From assembly GCA_028284905.1 (NCBI GenBank), contig JANQQU010000068.1, forward strand, positions 49,198 to 113,197: DNA of 64,000 nucleotides. Reading direction: 5' to 3'. Made by a program: the position numbers and the translations under genes. Shown in pieces: positions 19,432 to 28,308 of the stretch. The notes under the pieces were generated by a model. That model was not told where the DNA came from, did not search any database, and saw only the letters and a list, made by a program, of their open reading frames with translations. Each line of letters begins with the position of its first letter. Position 1 is the stretch's first letter. The stretch comes from Calditrichia bacterium. GTDB taxonomy: Bacteria > Calditrichota > Calditrichia > RBG-13-44-9 > J075.

Positions 19432-19526
19432 GTTCAGAAAGTAAAGTTCAAAGTTATTCCTTTTGCGAGCAAATCATATGTATCCGGTGACATTCAACTT
19501 TGAACATTGAACTTTGAACGCTGAAC
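19432..19526. repeat. Heptamer-period hairpin downstream of the PepSY-like gene
   Basis: The right arm (about 19494-19526) is a run of 7-bp words (AACTTTG, AACATTG, AACTTTG, AACGCTG). The left arm (19432-19455) is complementary: it contains GTTCAG and AAAGTTCAAAGTT. The loop is about 40 nt. It lies downstream of the minus-strand gene at 19607-20089 and belongs to the window's hairpin family. Confidence 0.7.
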
Positions 19527-19535
19527 TACAAAATG

Positions 19536-19575
19536 CAAAAGCTGCTTTTCGCAAGGGCGCAAAAAACAGCTTTTG
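19536..19575 (-). terminator. Probable terminator of the PepSY-like gene
   Basis: CAAAAGCTGCTTTT (19536-19549) pairs with AAAAACAGCTTTTG (19562-19575) at 13 of 14 positions around a 12-nt loop, about 30 nt past the stop of the minus-strand gene. A short TTTT follows on the minus strand. Confidence 0.5.
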
Positions 19576-19606
19576 ACATGGCGTTTATGTTTCAGGCATT
19601 CAGGCT

Positions 19607-20089
19607 CTATATTTGATATTTTTGAAGCAGTTTTGAATCTTTGGAAAATAGCAGTTCATACTTCTGATTATGAAGTCTATGTTTGCCGGCAATTTTAATT
19701 TCGTAATAGATATTTTTATCGCGAATAACTTTTTCCGCCTGACGGATTTCAAAAGTTTTGAATGTCGCCGCAAGAACATTATTGATTGCGGAAGGTAATT
19801 CCCGGGAAGGAATTCTCTCTTCCAGCTCCAGTAAAGTACCCTGGTAATTGTAAGAAGCGTCAAACTCTTTACCGTAATACTGGAAAACAACCGAGATTGT
19901 CTCCTGACCGTCTTTTTCCTGGGAGCGGTATCCTTCGATCGCCGCATCGGGATAATGGCTGTTAAAAGCGTTCAGGATGGTGGCAGGCACATCTTCATTA
20001 TTGAGGGTATGGCTGCCGAAAAAAACGGAGTTGATGAAAAGACCGAGCAAGCTATAAATCAGAATATTGAATAGAAGTGCAGTTCTCAT
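19607..20089 (-). CDS. Small secreted or membrane-anchored protein, PepSY-like fold likely
   Basis: This is a 160-residue protein. The N-terminus (about 3-24, ALLFNILIYSLLGLFINSVFF) is a signal peptide or anchor. The remainder reads like two tandem PepSY/BLIP-like units: VPATILNAFNSHYPDAAIEGYRS with a following strand, and LPSAINNVLAATFKTFEIRQAEKV with YYEIKIAG. Such domains bind or inhibit partner proteins in the periplasm, but the partner here is unknown. AAGGGA precedes the ATG. The gene stands alone between prkA and a divergent propeller lipoprotein. Confidence 0.7.
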   Translation of the reverse strand: MRTALLFNILIYSLLGLFINSVFFGSHTLNNEDVPATILNAFNSHYPDAAIEGYRSQEKDGQETISVVFQYYGKEFDASYNYQGTLLELEERIPSRELPSAINNVLAATFKTFEIRQAEKVIRDKNIYYEIKIAGKHRLHNQKYELLFSKDSKLLQKYQI

Positions 20090-20169
20090 GGCTAATCCCT
20101 TTATTTATGACCGACATTCCGTCAGCTAAAATTCCTTTTTTAATCTCTGCTATAAAGATAATATTTCAA

Positions 20170-20341
20170 TTATGAAGAAAATATTAAGATTCGCTAAGCG
20201 TTTTAATTAAATGAAAATTTATTTTAGTGCCCGGCAACTTTCGACAGTTGTTGTACTTCTGAGCAAACGGCGAATTAAAAGATCATTCTCATAACGTATC
20301 TACAGAGAAGATATGTTTCATTTATGAAGAAAATATTAAGA
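20170..20341. repeat. Two exact copies of a 20-bp AT-rich motif
   Basis: TTATGAAGAAAATATTAAGA occurs at 20170-20189 and again at 20322-20341, 152 bp apart. Both copies lie in the 406-bp gap between the divergent PepSY-like and PQQ-propeller genes, and the preceding bases are also similar (TTTCAATTATG and TTTCATTTATG). The pair could be binding sites for one regulator or a duplicated promoter. The rest of the gap shows no gene. Confidence 0.6.
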
Positions 20342-20495
20342 AGTGTTGCTTATTCTTAAATTTGTACTGGTGCCAATTATTCGTTGCCTTAAAAAAAATG
20401 AAAAAATGGTGGAACAAATCTGGTGCAAATGATTACCTTAATAATCTGACGATTATGCCATTTGTGGTGACAAGTATACTTGAATTGAGGGGCTT

Positions 20496-21641
20496 ATGAA
20501 ACGTTCTTTCTATGTGATACTGGCATTAACTGCTTTTCTCTTATTGAGTTGTGAAAATAAATCGACAACAGATACTTCCGGAGAATTGTATCTATTCCGG
20601 GGTGATTTACAGAACAGCGGTGTTATAGATGCTGAGCCGGTTGTGGCGGTTGGTGAAGCAAAATGGGAATATCAGACTTCTGACTGGGTATTTTCTTCAC
20701 CAATAGTGATCGATGATCGGATTTATTTTGGCAGCGTTAACGGTTATTATTATTGTTTCGATAGCGAAGGCAATAAACTCTGGGATTTTGATGCAAATAA
20801 AGGTGGCGGTGTTTACGGTACAGCTGCGATTAAAGACGGTATCATTTACTTCCCCACGATGGACAATTTCCTTTACGCAGTCGACCGCATGACTGGAAAA
20901 GAAATCTGGCAACGTCAATTCCCCAAGGAAATTTATACCTCTCCGGCGATTGTCGGAAATACCATCTATCTCGGTTGTTTTGATGGCTCTTTTTACGCCA
21001 TCGATTTGGAAAGCCGGGAAACCCGTTGGGAATTTAATGTCGCTTCGAAAATTTTTGCTTCCCCGGCAATCGCCAATAATTCCATTTACTTTGGCGCGCA
21101 GTCCGGGACGTTCTTTGCGCTGGATCTGGAAAGCGGCAAAGAGAAATGGCGCTTCGATGCAGATAAAGGATATGAAGACAAACAAGACATTCTTGCTTCG
21201 CCAGTAGCGGACGATAAAAATGTTTACTTTGGCTGTATGAATGGAAAATTTTATGCCTTAAGCCAGGAGACTGGCGAAAAGGTTTGGACGTTTACGCGAC
21301 GCCTGGGCATCTCTTCAACTGCGGCGACAGTTGATAGCTTATTATATGTCGGTTGCTGGGATCATTTCCTTTATGCCCTCAACAAAAATACCGGCGCAAT
21401 TGTTTGGCAATATGAGACGGAAGGACCGGTTTTAGGGTCGCCGGTAATAGCGGGGGATTATGTTTACGTTGGTTCCCGGGATAATTTTCTGCATGCAGTA
21501 AATCGCCATACCGGCGAAAGAGCGTGGGCCTTCCCAACAAAAGGATCGGTTTCTGCTTCTCCGGCGATTAGTAATGGGGTGATTTACTTTGGTAGCCAGG
21601 ATCGAAAATTTTATGCTGTTTCGCAACAGCAGGATAAATAA
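20496..21641 (+). CDS. PQQ-like beta-propeller lipoprotein (BamB-like repeats)
   Basis: This 381-residue protein has a lipoprotein signal peptide with lipobox LLLSC (Cys about 19). Seven or eight tandem PQQ-type repeats follow, each with a pattern like VYFGCMNGKFYALSQETGEKVW or IYFGSQDRKFYAV. They form a beta-propeller, probably attached to the outer membrane facing the periplasm. The repeats resemble BamB, but the gene stands alone and BamB partners are not nearby, so a role in outer-membrane assembly is only one possibility. Some proteins of this type in related bacteria bind no PQQ. Confidence 0.88.
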   Translation: MKRSFYVILALTAFLLLSCENKSTTDTSGELYLFRGDLQNSGVIDAEPVVAVGEAKWEYQTSDWVFSSPIVIDDRIYFGSVNGYYYCFDSEGNKLWDFDANKGGGVYGTAAIKDGIIYFPTMDNFLYAVDRMTGKEIWQRQFPKEIYTSPAIVGNTIYLGCFDGSFYAIDLESRETRWEFNVASKIFASPAIANNSIYFGAQSGTFFALDLESGKEKWRFDADKGYEDKQDILASPVADDKNVYFGCMNGKFYALSQETGEKVWTFTRRLGISSTAATVDSLLYVGCWDHFLYALNKNTGAIVWQYETEGPVLGSPVIAGDYVYVGSRDNFLHAVNRHTGERAWAFPTKGSVSASPAISNGVIYFGSQDRKFYAVSQQQDK

Positions 21642-21669
21642 AAAAGGGTAGGGGATTGGAACTCTGTTA

Positions 21670-21688
21670 GAGCGGCACTACGCCGCTC
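21670..21688. terminator. Short hairpin between convergent genes
   Basis: GAGCGGC and GCCGCTC form a perfect 7-bp stem with an ACTAC loop between the PQQ-propeller gene and phoU, just touching the phoU stop codon. It fits shared termination, although the T-tract is poor. Confidence 0.5.
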
Positions 21689-22358
21689 ATTCTTCATCCT
21701 CCTCGTGAAAGCTGTGACGGATAATCTTCGCCTCTTTCATAAATACGACATCTTCTCCGATGTTCGTTGCAAGGTCGCCCACTCTTTCCAGAAATCGGGA
21801 GACCCGAGCCACTGCAAATCCTTCTTCCAGTTTACCGGCCTTGTCGTTCAGTTCCTTCACAGTGTTGACAATAATCTTTTCATAATAGCTGTCAACTTCA
21901 TTGTCTGCTTCAAAAACCTGACGGGCCAGTTCTGTATCGCGATGAATAAATGCGCTCACTGCATCATGGAGCATTTTACAGGCCAGGTCGCTCATCGGAT
22001 ATATCTCTTTGGCGGAACTCGGCAGAGCCTTACCATTCAAATGGATAACCACCTTGGCAATATTTGCAGCGTGATCACCGATGCGTTCTAGGTCGTTGTT
22101 CATTTTCAGTCCGCTGACGATGAAGCGTAAATCGATCGCTACCGGTTGCTGAAGAGCGAGCAGCGTCAAAATCTTATCCTCGATTTCAACTTCCTTACGA
22201 TCAATCTCATTGTCCCGTTCAATAATCTGCTGAGCGAGGATCATATCCTTGTTCTTCAACGCTTTTATTGACTGACGAATATTGTGCTCTACTTCGTTCG
22301 CCAGGAAAATCAAATCTTTTTTAATGTCTTCGAGTAACTTCTGAAATTTTTCTTTCAT
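21687..22358 (-). CDS. phoU: Phosphate-specific transport system accessory protein PhoU
   Basis: This 223-residue protein has the family's two symmetric three-helix PhoU repeats, with the paired motifs RDNEIDRKEVEIED and ADNEVDSYYEKIIV and the conserved ERIGDHAANIAK and ERVGDLATNIGEDV segments. PhoU binds metal clusters and restrains the Pst transporter and the PhoR sensor when phosphate is plentiful. It is cytosolic. It is the last gene of the pst operon, 74 bp after pstB. Confidence 0.96.
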   Translation of the reverse strand: MKEKFQKLLEDIKKDLIFLANEVEHNIRQSIKALKNKDMILAQQIIERDNEIDRKEVEIEDKILTLLALQQPVAIDLRFIVSGLKMNNDLERIGDHAANIAKVVIHLNGKALPSSAKEIYPMSDLACKMLHDAVSAFIHRDTELARQVFEADNEVDSYYEKIIVNTVKELNDKAGKLEEGFAVARVSRFLERVGDLATNIGEDVVFMKEAKIIRHSFHEEDEE

Positions 22359-22432
22359 GCTTTAATCTCTCAATTTCCGGTCTTATCTACCTGTATTATA
22401 ACCATTTTATGCCGCTGTCGCATCAGAGTACT

Positions 22433-23275
22433 TTAACCGAAGCGACCGGTAATATAATCCTCGGTCATTTGCACGCTTGGATTGGTAAAGATGCGTTTGG
22501 TCGTATCCATTTCGACCATCTCGCCAAGCATCATAAAGGCAGTATAATCGGAAATACGGGCTGCCTGCTGCATATTATGGGTAACGATAACGATCGTGTA
22601 ATCTTTCTTTAATTCATTGATCGTTTCTTCAATCTTGCCGGTAGAAATAGGATCCAGGGCCGATGCCGGTTCGTCCATCAGGATAATTTCCGGTTTGTTT
22701 GCCAGTGTGCGGGCAATACAGAGGCGCTGCTGCTGACCACCGGAAAGATCCAGTGCGGAAGAATCCAGGCGATCTTTAACTTCCCGCCAGAGGTCTCCCT
22801 GCTTTAGTGCGAATTCGACAATCTCATCCAAATCCGATTTGCCCTGGATGCCGTTAACCCGCGGGCCGAATGCAACGTTTTCCCAAATGGACATCGGAAA
22901 TGGGTTAGATTTCTGGAAGACCATTCCGACACGCTTCCGGAGCTCTTCCAAACGGATTTTTTCACTGTAAATATCCGCATCCTCTATCATCACTTTGCCT
23001 TCCAAATAAGCGCCGGGGATGAGATCGTTCATTCGGTTGAAGCAACGGAGCAGGGTCGATTTACCGCAACCGGAAGGACCGATAAATGCTGTCACTTTTT
23101 TATCCGGAATACGAATATTTATATTTTTAAGCGCCTTTACCTCCGGATTGTAGTAGAAATCCAGATCGTCGGTTTCGATTACAATACGCTCTTTTGCCAG
23201 GACGTCATCGAGATGCGTCTGTTCTTGCTTGTCTGTTTGAGATACCATATCGACTTCTTCTTGATAGTTCATCAT
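22433..23275 (-). CDS. pstB: Phosphate ABC transporter ATP-binding protein PstB
   Basis: This 280-residue ATPase has Walker [10 protein letters not shown], the PstB-typical [16 protein letters not shown], signature [16 protein letters not shown] and Walker [14 protein letters not shown], followed by the switch His in VTHNMQQ. It powers phosphate import through PstC and PstA at the inner membrane. The N-terminus is about 30 residues longer than the minimal PstB and carries two adjacent ATG codons; GGGA lies at a reasonable distance upstream. It is 14 bp from pstA. Confidence 0.97.
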   Translation of the reverse strand: MMNYQEEVDMVSQTDKQEQTHLDDVLAKERIVIETDDLDFYYNPEVKALKNINIRIPDKKVTAFIGPSGCGKSTLLRCFNRMNDLIPGAYLEGKVMIEDADIYSEKIRLEELRKRVGMVFQKSNPFPMSIWENVAFGPRVNGIQGKSDLDEIVEFALKQGDLWREVKDRLDSSALDLSGGQQQRLCIARTLANKPEIILMDEPASALDPISTGKIEETINELKKDYTIVIVTHNMQQAARISDYTAFMMLGEMVEMDTTKRIFTNPSVQMTEDYITGRFG

Positions 23276-23289
23276 TGATTAATTTCCCA

Positions 23290-24915
23290 TTAGAAAGTAG
23301 ATGACTTATACCGCTTGCGCAGATTGTTACGAACGTAAATAGCAACAATGTTGAGCAGAATAACGATGAGAATCAGCAATAAGGCGGTGCTGTAAACCAT
23401 CGGTTTCGCAGCTTCTACGTTCGGCGACTGGAATCCGACATCATAAATATGAAATCCGAGATGCATGAACTTCCGGTCCAGATGCAGAAAGGGGAAGGTG
23501 GCATCGAGGGCAAGTGTCGGAGCAAGTTTCACTACGCCGGTAATCATCAAAGGCGCTACTTCGCCGGCGCCACGGCTGATTGCTAAAATTAAACCGGTAA
23601 GAATACCGGGCATTGCATTCGGCAGTACTACCTTTCGGATCATTTGCCAGCGGGTAGCGCCAAGTGCCAGCGCGCCTTCTTTATTTGCGCGCGGTACTGC
23701 CAGTAACCCTTCTTCTGTAGCAACAACGACGACCGGCAAGGTAAGTAAGGCTAATGTCAGAGAAGCCCAGAGAATACCGCCGGTACCAAGCGTTGGCTCC
23801 GGTAATTTATCACTAAAAAGCAATTGATCAATAGATCCGCCAACAAAATATATAAAGAATCCCAAGCCAAAGACACCAAAAACGATTGAAGGCACCCCGG
23901 CAAGGTTGTTTACAGACAATCGGATAAAGCGGGTAACAACACCCTGCTTGGCATATTCGTTAAGATAAATAGCCGCCATTACACCAAAGGGCACAACTGC
24001 GATTGACATTAAGATTACCATCATAACGGTGCCGAAAATAGCCGGAAAAACGCCACCCTCAGTATTGGCTTCGCGAGGATCATCCGCAACAAATTCCCAT
24101 AATTTACCCATATAGTGCCAGGATTTTTCGAAAATGCCCATTTGATTCGGGGCAAAGAAGCGCACAACATGAGAGAGTTGCAAGTCTTTGTTACGACCAT
24201 CAGTCGTTCTTACCGAGAGAAAAATACTGCGGTCTTTGATGACCAGCTTTTCCAGTTCACTGTTTAAAGCGAGATATTCCTCTGCGATGGCCTGTTCCAT
24301 CTCATTTGCTTCTTTACGATAACGTTCCAGCAGTGCGCGACCTTCTTCGGTTCTATCCGCCCGGTCTATTTCCAGCAGGGAAATTTCCCGTTGCAGTCTC
24401 GTTAGCGGTTCGGTAAGGTCGGTAATTTCCTGCTGAGTTTCCACAACCTCATCATGGGTTTGATGGGCCAGTTCAAAGGCATCATATGCTTTCGATACAA
24501 TGTCGCCATCAACGGCCGTTACTGCCTGATTTTCGACATTAACGGCAACGATATATCCATAAAAGTTGCCATACTCCATGCGCTCGAAAGTAAATGCGCC
24601 TTCCGGATACTCGGAACTGACAATGTTCGCATCGTCCATCCAGACAAAATCGATACCATACAGATCACGATTGCCGTTTTTTAACTGCGTTTCGTGTCTG
24701 TCGTAATCATCGCGTTTTTCCCACATTTCTCCGAGATACTTTTTCCCGTCATCGAGAGTGACTTCCACGAGATCCCGCGGCCAGAAAAATCCCAGGCCTT
24801 TAGCAAGAATAACGATCAAAATCCATGCAACCATACCGAGGGAGATGATTAGCCCCATACCGGCTGCAAAAATGTACGGATCACCTTTTTTCTTAAAATA
24901 ACTCATCTGGCTCAT
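23290..24915 (-). CDS. pstA: Phosphate ABC transporter permease PstA, long form
   Basis: At 541 residues this is far longer than the common PstA of about 300. After the first membrane helix (about 14-44) there is an extracytoplasmic insertion of about 230 residues with a Glu-rich predicted coiled coil (ITDLTEPLTRLQREISLLEI; YRKEANEMEQAIAEEYLALN). The permease core begins at VFPAIFGTVMMVILM and includes the EAA-like loop ALALGATRWQMIRKVVLP. Long PstA forms with such insertions are also known in Vibrio and Pseudomonas. It lies 11 bp after pstC. Confidence 0.94.
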   Translation of the reverse strand: MSQMSYFKKKGDPYIFAAGMGLIISLGMVAWILIVILAKGLGFFWPRDLVEVTLDDGKKYLGEMWEKRDDYDRHETQLKNGNRDLYGIDFVWMDDANIVSSEYPEGAFTFERMEYGNFYGYIVAVNVENQAVTAVDGDIVSKAYDAFELAHQTHDEVVETQQEITDLTEPLTRLQREISLLEIDRADRTEEGRALLERYRKEANEMEQAIAEEYLALNSELEKLVIKDRSIFLSVRTTDGRNKDLQLSHVVRFFAPNQMGIFEKSWHYMGKLWEFVADDPREANTEGGVFPAIFGTVMMVILMSIAVVPFGVMAAIYLNEYAKQGVVTRFIRLSVNNLAGVPSIVFGVFGLGFFIYFVGGSIDQLLFSDKLPEPTLGTGGILWASLTLALLTLPVVVVATEEGLLAVPRANKEGALALGATRWQMIRKVVLPNAMPGILTGLILAISRGAGEVAPLMITGVVKLAPTLALDATFPFLHLDRKFMHLGFHIYDVGFQSPNVEAAKPMVYSTALLLILIVILLNIVAIYVRNNLRKRYKSSTF

Positions 24916-24926
24916 AATCTATCCTA

Positions 24927-27155
24927 TCAGAATCGCGCGTATTTTTTCCGTAACCGTTCACCAATAATCGATGACAAGGTGTTCAGGACAAAAGTGAATA
25001 AAAAGAGCAGCAGTGCTGTCATGAATAAAACCCGGTAGAGGCTGCCGCCAACCGGTGCCTCCGGGATTTCAACTGCAATACAGGCGCTCATTGCCCGGAA
25101 ACCATTAAAAGGATTCAGGTCCAAAATTGGGGTGTTACCGGTTGCCATCAGTACAATCATTGTTTCCCCGACGGCACGGCCAAGGCCGAGCATCGTTGCG
25201 GCAAATATCCCCCCGGATGCCGCAGGAAGAATGACTTTGCGAACAGTTTGCCAGCGAGAAGCACCCAACGCCAGTGAGGCGGAACTGAGTGAATCCGGCA
25301 CGTTGGTTAACGCATCTTCTGTCATTGTAAAAATGATCGGAATTACAGCAAATCCCAGGGCAAAACCTACCACCAGGCTATTGCGGGTTTCGTAGGTGAC
25401 GCCCAGATTGCTGAAAATCCATTGTTGCATATTTCCCCCGAAAAACCAGCTTTCTACCAGCGGACCCAGCTGCAACGAGGCGTAAATACTGATTATGGCA
25501 AGTGGCAGAATCATCAACAATTCTTGTCCGGGGTTGGTCTTGGCGCGAATATGCTCCGGCACTGACCGCCAGGCAAGAACGGCCAGGAAAAAGAATACCA
25601 GCAATAAAATCGGGGTTATCAAAAATCCGGTCAGATAATCTTCGAAGAGGGGAGAGAAGTAAAGACCGGCAAGAAAGCCGATAACTACACTGGGTAGCGC
25701 GGCCATAATCTCCACCGTCGGCTTTACCATTCGGGCAAGCCATGTGGGAGAAAACTGGGATACATAAATCGCTGCTAAAATAGCAATCGGTATCGAGAAA
25801 AGCATTGCATAGAGTGTGCCCTTCAGGGTACCGAAGATTAGCGGAATCAGGCTTAATTTCGGTTCAAATTCATCACTACCACCGGTTGATTGCCAGACAA
25901 ACTCCGGCTCCTGGTAACCTTCGTACCAAACTTTACCGAAAAGTCCGCGGGTGGTTGTTTCCGGATGCGGATCATCCAACGGGAAGAGCGAAAAATTTTT
26001 CTGTGCATCTACAGCGACAATCGCATCAGATTTTGGAGAGAATGTAATCGTGCTGATTGGATAGTCGGTCGGCTGAAAATTAAACTCGGTCGCACCGGAG
26101 GTTGAATAATGTAATTTCACATTTCCTTTGTCATCTGCCGTCAAAAAGTTACGATTACGGGAAGACATGGTAATGAGCTTTATCGACGCTGCGTGTGGTT
26201 CAAAAGTGTGGATTCTCTGGAATTTCATCCAGTTGGCTTCGGTGCGAACCGGGAACCAGGTTTCCACGGAACCATCGGCGCCGCCGACAACAATTGCCTG
26301 ATCGCCCAACAGGTATGCAATTGCGCTGATCGGTCGGTTAGATGCCCGCCACTTATCCTTCAAGGTGATGTCCTCAAAATCATCCAGTGCGAACCAGTAG
26401 AGGTCACCATCTCTTGTGGCGGCAACCAGGCTTTCGCCGTTGTGACTGATGGTTAGTGCGGTAATATTTGTGTCGGTAAAATACTCGGAGAGATCATGGA
26501 GATACTCATCGTCATATTCTCCATCGAGAATACGCAGATGTAGCCCGCCAACGTGATCCAGCCAGGCCCAAAAGCGGGAAATGTCCTCATTCTGAACGAA
26601 GGCAATCGTTTCGATATGATTTTCAATCGAATCGTTTTCCGGCGTAAATTGCCATTCTTCGATCACCTCAAAAGAAGGTACTATGGTTCGGCCGGCATCA
26701 CTCCATTCCGGTTTCATGGAAATTTCTGCGGTAATTATTCTTCCGGAGTCCGTACCGACAGCAAATACAGGGGAAAGCAAGTTGCCCTTTTGCGCGGTCA
26801 AAAGCTTTTCTTCGCCACTGAGGGGGAGCTGATATTGACTGTTGATATCATTCTTGTCCAGATTGAAATAGGAAAGTTTCCCTTTCGGATCCAGGGTATA
26901 AAAAATTTCCTGATAAGGATCAACACCGGTGAGAAAAGTCTGATTCTCCGGACTATTCACTTTAAAGGAGAGCACATCTCCCAAAGAGGCATTTTTTCCC
27001 AGGGGCAGGCTCTGATAAACAAGAAAGAGCATAATCGCAATAATACTGGCAATGATACCATAGCCACCGGCGGTAATGAACCGTGCTGCCCAGCGGTCTG
27101 CCCGGTAAACCTTTGCATAATGCTTCTGTTTGGTATCTCTATTTTCCATATCCAT
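24927..27155 (-). CDS. pstC: Phosphate ABC transporter permease PstC, long form with propeller-like insertion
   Basis: At 742 residues this is more than twice the usual PstC length. An N-terminal membrane helix (about 30-50) is followed by roughly 380 extracytoplasmic residues with WD40-like repeats (DINITALTISHNGESLVAA in pattern; AIAYLLGDQAIVVGGADGSV; KLITMSSRNRNFLTADDKG). The six-helix permease core follows from LIPLIFGTLKGTLYAMLF, with the EAA-type loop ASLALGASRWQTVRKVILP. The core forms the phosphate channel with PstA. The insertion may contact PstS or the cell wall; its role is unknown. Confidence 0.94.
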   Translation of the reverse strand: MDMENRDTKQKHYAKVYRADRWAARFITAGGYGIIASIIAIMLFLVYQSLPLGKNASLGDVLSFKVNSPENQTFLTGVDPYQEIFYTLDPKGKLSYFNLDKNDINSQYQLPLSGEEKLLTAQKGNLLSPVFAVGTDSGRIITAEISMKPEWSDAGRTIVPSFEVIEEWQFTPENDSIENHIETIAFVQNEDISRFWAWLDHVGGLHLRILDGEYDDEYLHDLSEYFTDTNITALTISHNGESLVAATRDGDLYWFALDDFEDITLKDKWRASNRPISAIAYLLGDQAIVVGGADGSVETWFPVRTEANWMKFQRIHTFEPHAASIKLITMSSRNRNFLTADDKGNVKLHYSTSGATEFNFQPTDYPISTITFSPKSDAIVAVDAQKNFSLFPLDDPHPETTTRGLFGKVWYEGYQEPEFVWQSTGGSDEFEPKLSLIPLIFGTLKGTLYAMLFSIPIAILAAIYVSQFSPTWLARMVKPTVEIMAALPSVVIGFLAGLYFSPLFEDYLTGFLITPILLLVFFFLAVLAWRSVPEHIRAKTNPGQELLMILPLAIISIYASLQLGPLVESWFFGGNMQQWIFSNLGVTYETRNSLVVGFALGFAVIPIIFTMTEDALTNVPDSLSSASLALGASRWQTVRKVILPAASGGIFAATMLGLGRAVGETMIVLMATGNTPILDLNPFNGFRAMSACIAVEIPEAPVGGSLYRVLFMTALLLFLFTFVLNTLSSIIGERLRKKYARF

Positions 27156-27232
27156 ATTCGCTTATTCTATAAAAAGCCGGGTATTTATTAGGAAATACCC
27201 GGCCAGGTAATTCATCTATGATGATATATGTT

Positions 27233-28210
27233 TTAGTTCAACTTCTCCAGCTCTTCCATTACTACATCGTAGGGAAGCGGCAGGTAACCGTCTTTAGCAA
27301 CGATCTCCTGACCTTCGTAGCTTAATACATACTTCAGGAACTCTTTCACCAGCGGATCGAGCGGCTTGGTGGGAGAGTTTACGATGTTCAGGTTCAGGTA
27401 GCGAGCCAGCGGATACTTCTTGGATACTACGTTCTCGTAAGAACCGCCGTAGCAATCTGCACCAGCTTTAGCTGCCAGTTCGAGAACCTTTACGCCGGAA
27501 GTGATGTAGCCGATACCACTGTAGCCGATTGCGAACTTGTCTTCAGTGATACCCTGTACTACGGAAGCGGAACCAGGCTGTTCTTTTACTTCATTCTTAT
27601 AGTCACCCTTCTTAAGCACTTTGCCTTTGAAGAAACCGTAGGTGCCACTGGCGGAGTTACGGCCGAAGGTACGAATCGGCTGATTCGCCCATTCACCGTC
27701 CAGGCCAGCATCGCCCCAGGTCACGATGTCTTTTTCGTAGCCGCGCTTACGAGTTTTCGAGAAAATTGCATCTGCCTGCTCCATGGTAAGGCAGTTGAGC
27801 GGATTGTCTTTGTGAGCAAAGATTGCCAGGGCGTCCAGCGAGGTGCGGATCGCGGTCGGCTTAAATCCATATTTCTTCTCGAATGCATCGATTTCTTTGG
27901 ACTTCATTTCGCGGGACATCGGGCCAAACTGCGCAGTGCCTTCGATGAGTGCCGGAGGTGCAGTAGAAGAACCTTTACCTTCGATCTGGATGTTTACCAG
28001 CGGATAATACTTGCGGAAACCTTCCAACCAAAGTGTCATCAGGTTGTTCATCGTATCGGAACCGATACTGTTTGCGTTTCCGGAAATCCCGGATGTCTTT
28101 TCGTACTTAGGAATACGGGAGTCTACTTCTACTTGGGATACACCCGTTTGAACTAAGAACATTACTGCGACTAATACTGCCAGAATACGCTTGTTGATAA
28201 TTGAAAACAT
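27233..28210 (-). CDS. pstS: Phosphate-binding protein PstS
   Basis: This is a 325-residue periplasmic phosphate receptor. The start is set at 28210 because GGAG lies 7 nt upstream and the following residues form a good signal peptide (about 24 residues, ending GVSQ). An in-frame ATG 63 nt further upstream is less likely. Phosphate-binding segments are visible: GSDTMNNLM, EGKGSSTAPPALIEG, RNSASGTYGFF and IGYSGIGY. It lacks a lipobox, unlike the second PstS-type protein at 31224-32060. It precedes pstC and follows the porin gene in the Pho-controlled operon. Confidence 0.95.
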   Translation of the reverse strand: MFSIINKRILAVLVAVMFLVQTGVSQVEVDSRIPKYEKTSGISGNANSIGSDTMNNLMTLWLEGFRKYYPLVNIQIEGKGSSTAPPALIEGTAQFGPMSREMKSKEIDAFEKKYGFKPTAIRTSLDALAIFAHKDNPLNCLTMEQADAIFSKTRKRGYEKDIVTWGDAGLDGEWANQPIRTFGRNSASGTYGFFKGKVLKKGDYKNEVKEQPGSASVVQGITEDKFAIGYSGIGYITSGVKVLELAAKAGADCYGGSYENVVSKKYPLARYLNLNIVNSPTKPLDPLVKEFLKYVLSYEGQEIVAKDGYLPLPYDVVMEELEKLN

Positions 28211-28308
28211 GTGAGTCTCCTCTATTGGTTTATCTTGAAAAAGTCGCAGGAACTTATTTATCAAATGTTTCATTTCGATTACAATCTCGTTTCTTAACCA
28301 AGGACTTT

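Larger units (their letters stand above)
18863..19606. other. Long intergenic region upstream of prkA
   Basis: This 744-bp region has no convincing gene. It contains a near-perfect 19-bp dyad, ACAGTAAAT-T-ATTTGCTGT (19142-19160), followed by T's, which could be an operator or weak terminator. A small hairpin lies at about 19174-19201 (TTTTGCACAC and GTGTGAAAAA). Two further hairpins at 19432-19575 are listed separately. The prkA promoter must lie in the first part, but no -10/-35 pair was convincing enough to call. Confidence 0.45.

Noticed and set aside
18863..19606. tRNA or other structured RNA gene in the long gap
   Set aside because: No cloverleaf, CCA end or conserved T-loop was found; only simple hairpins are present.
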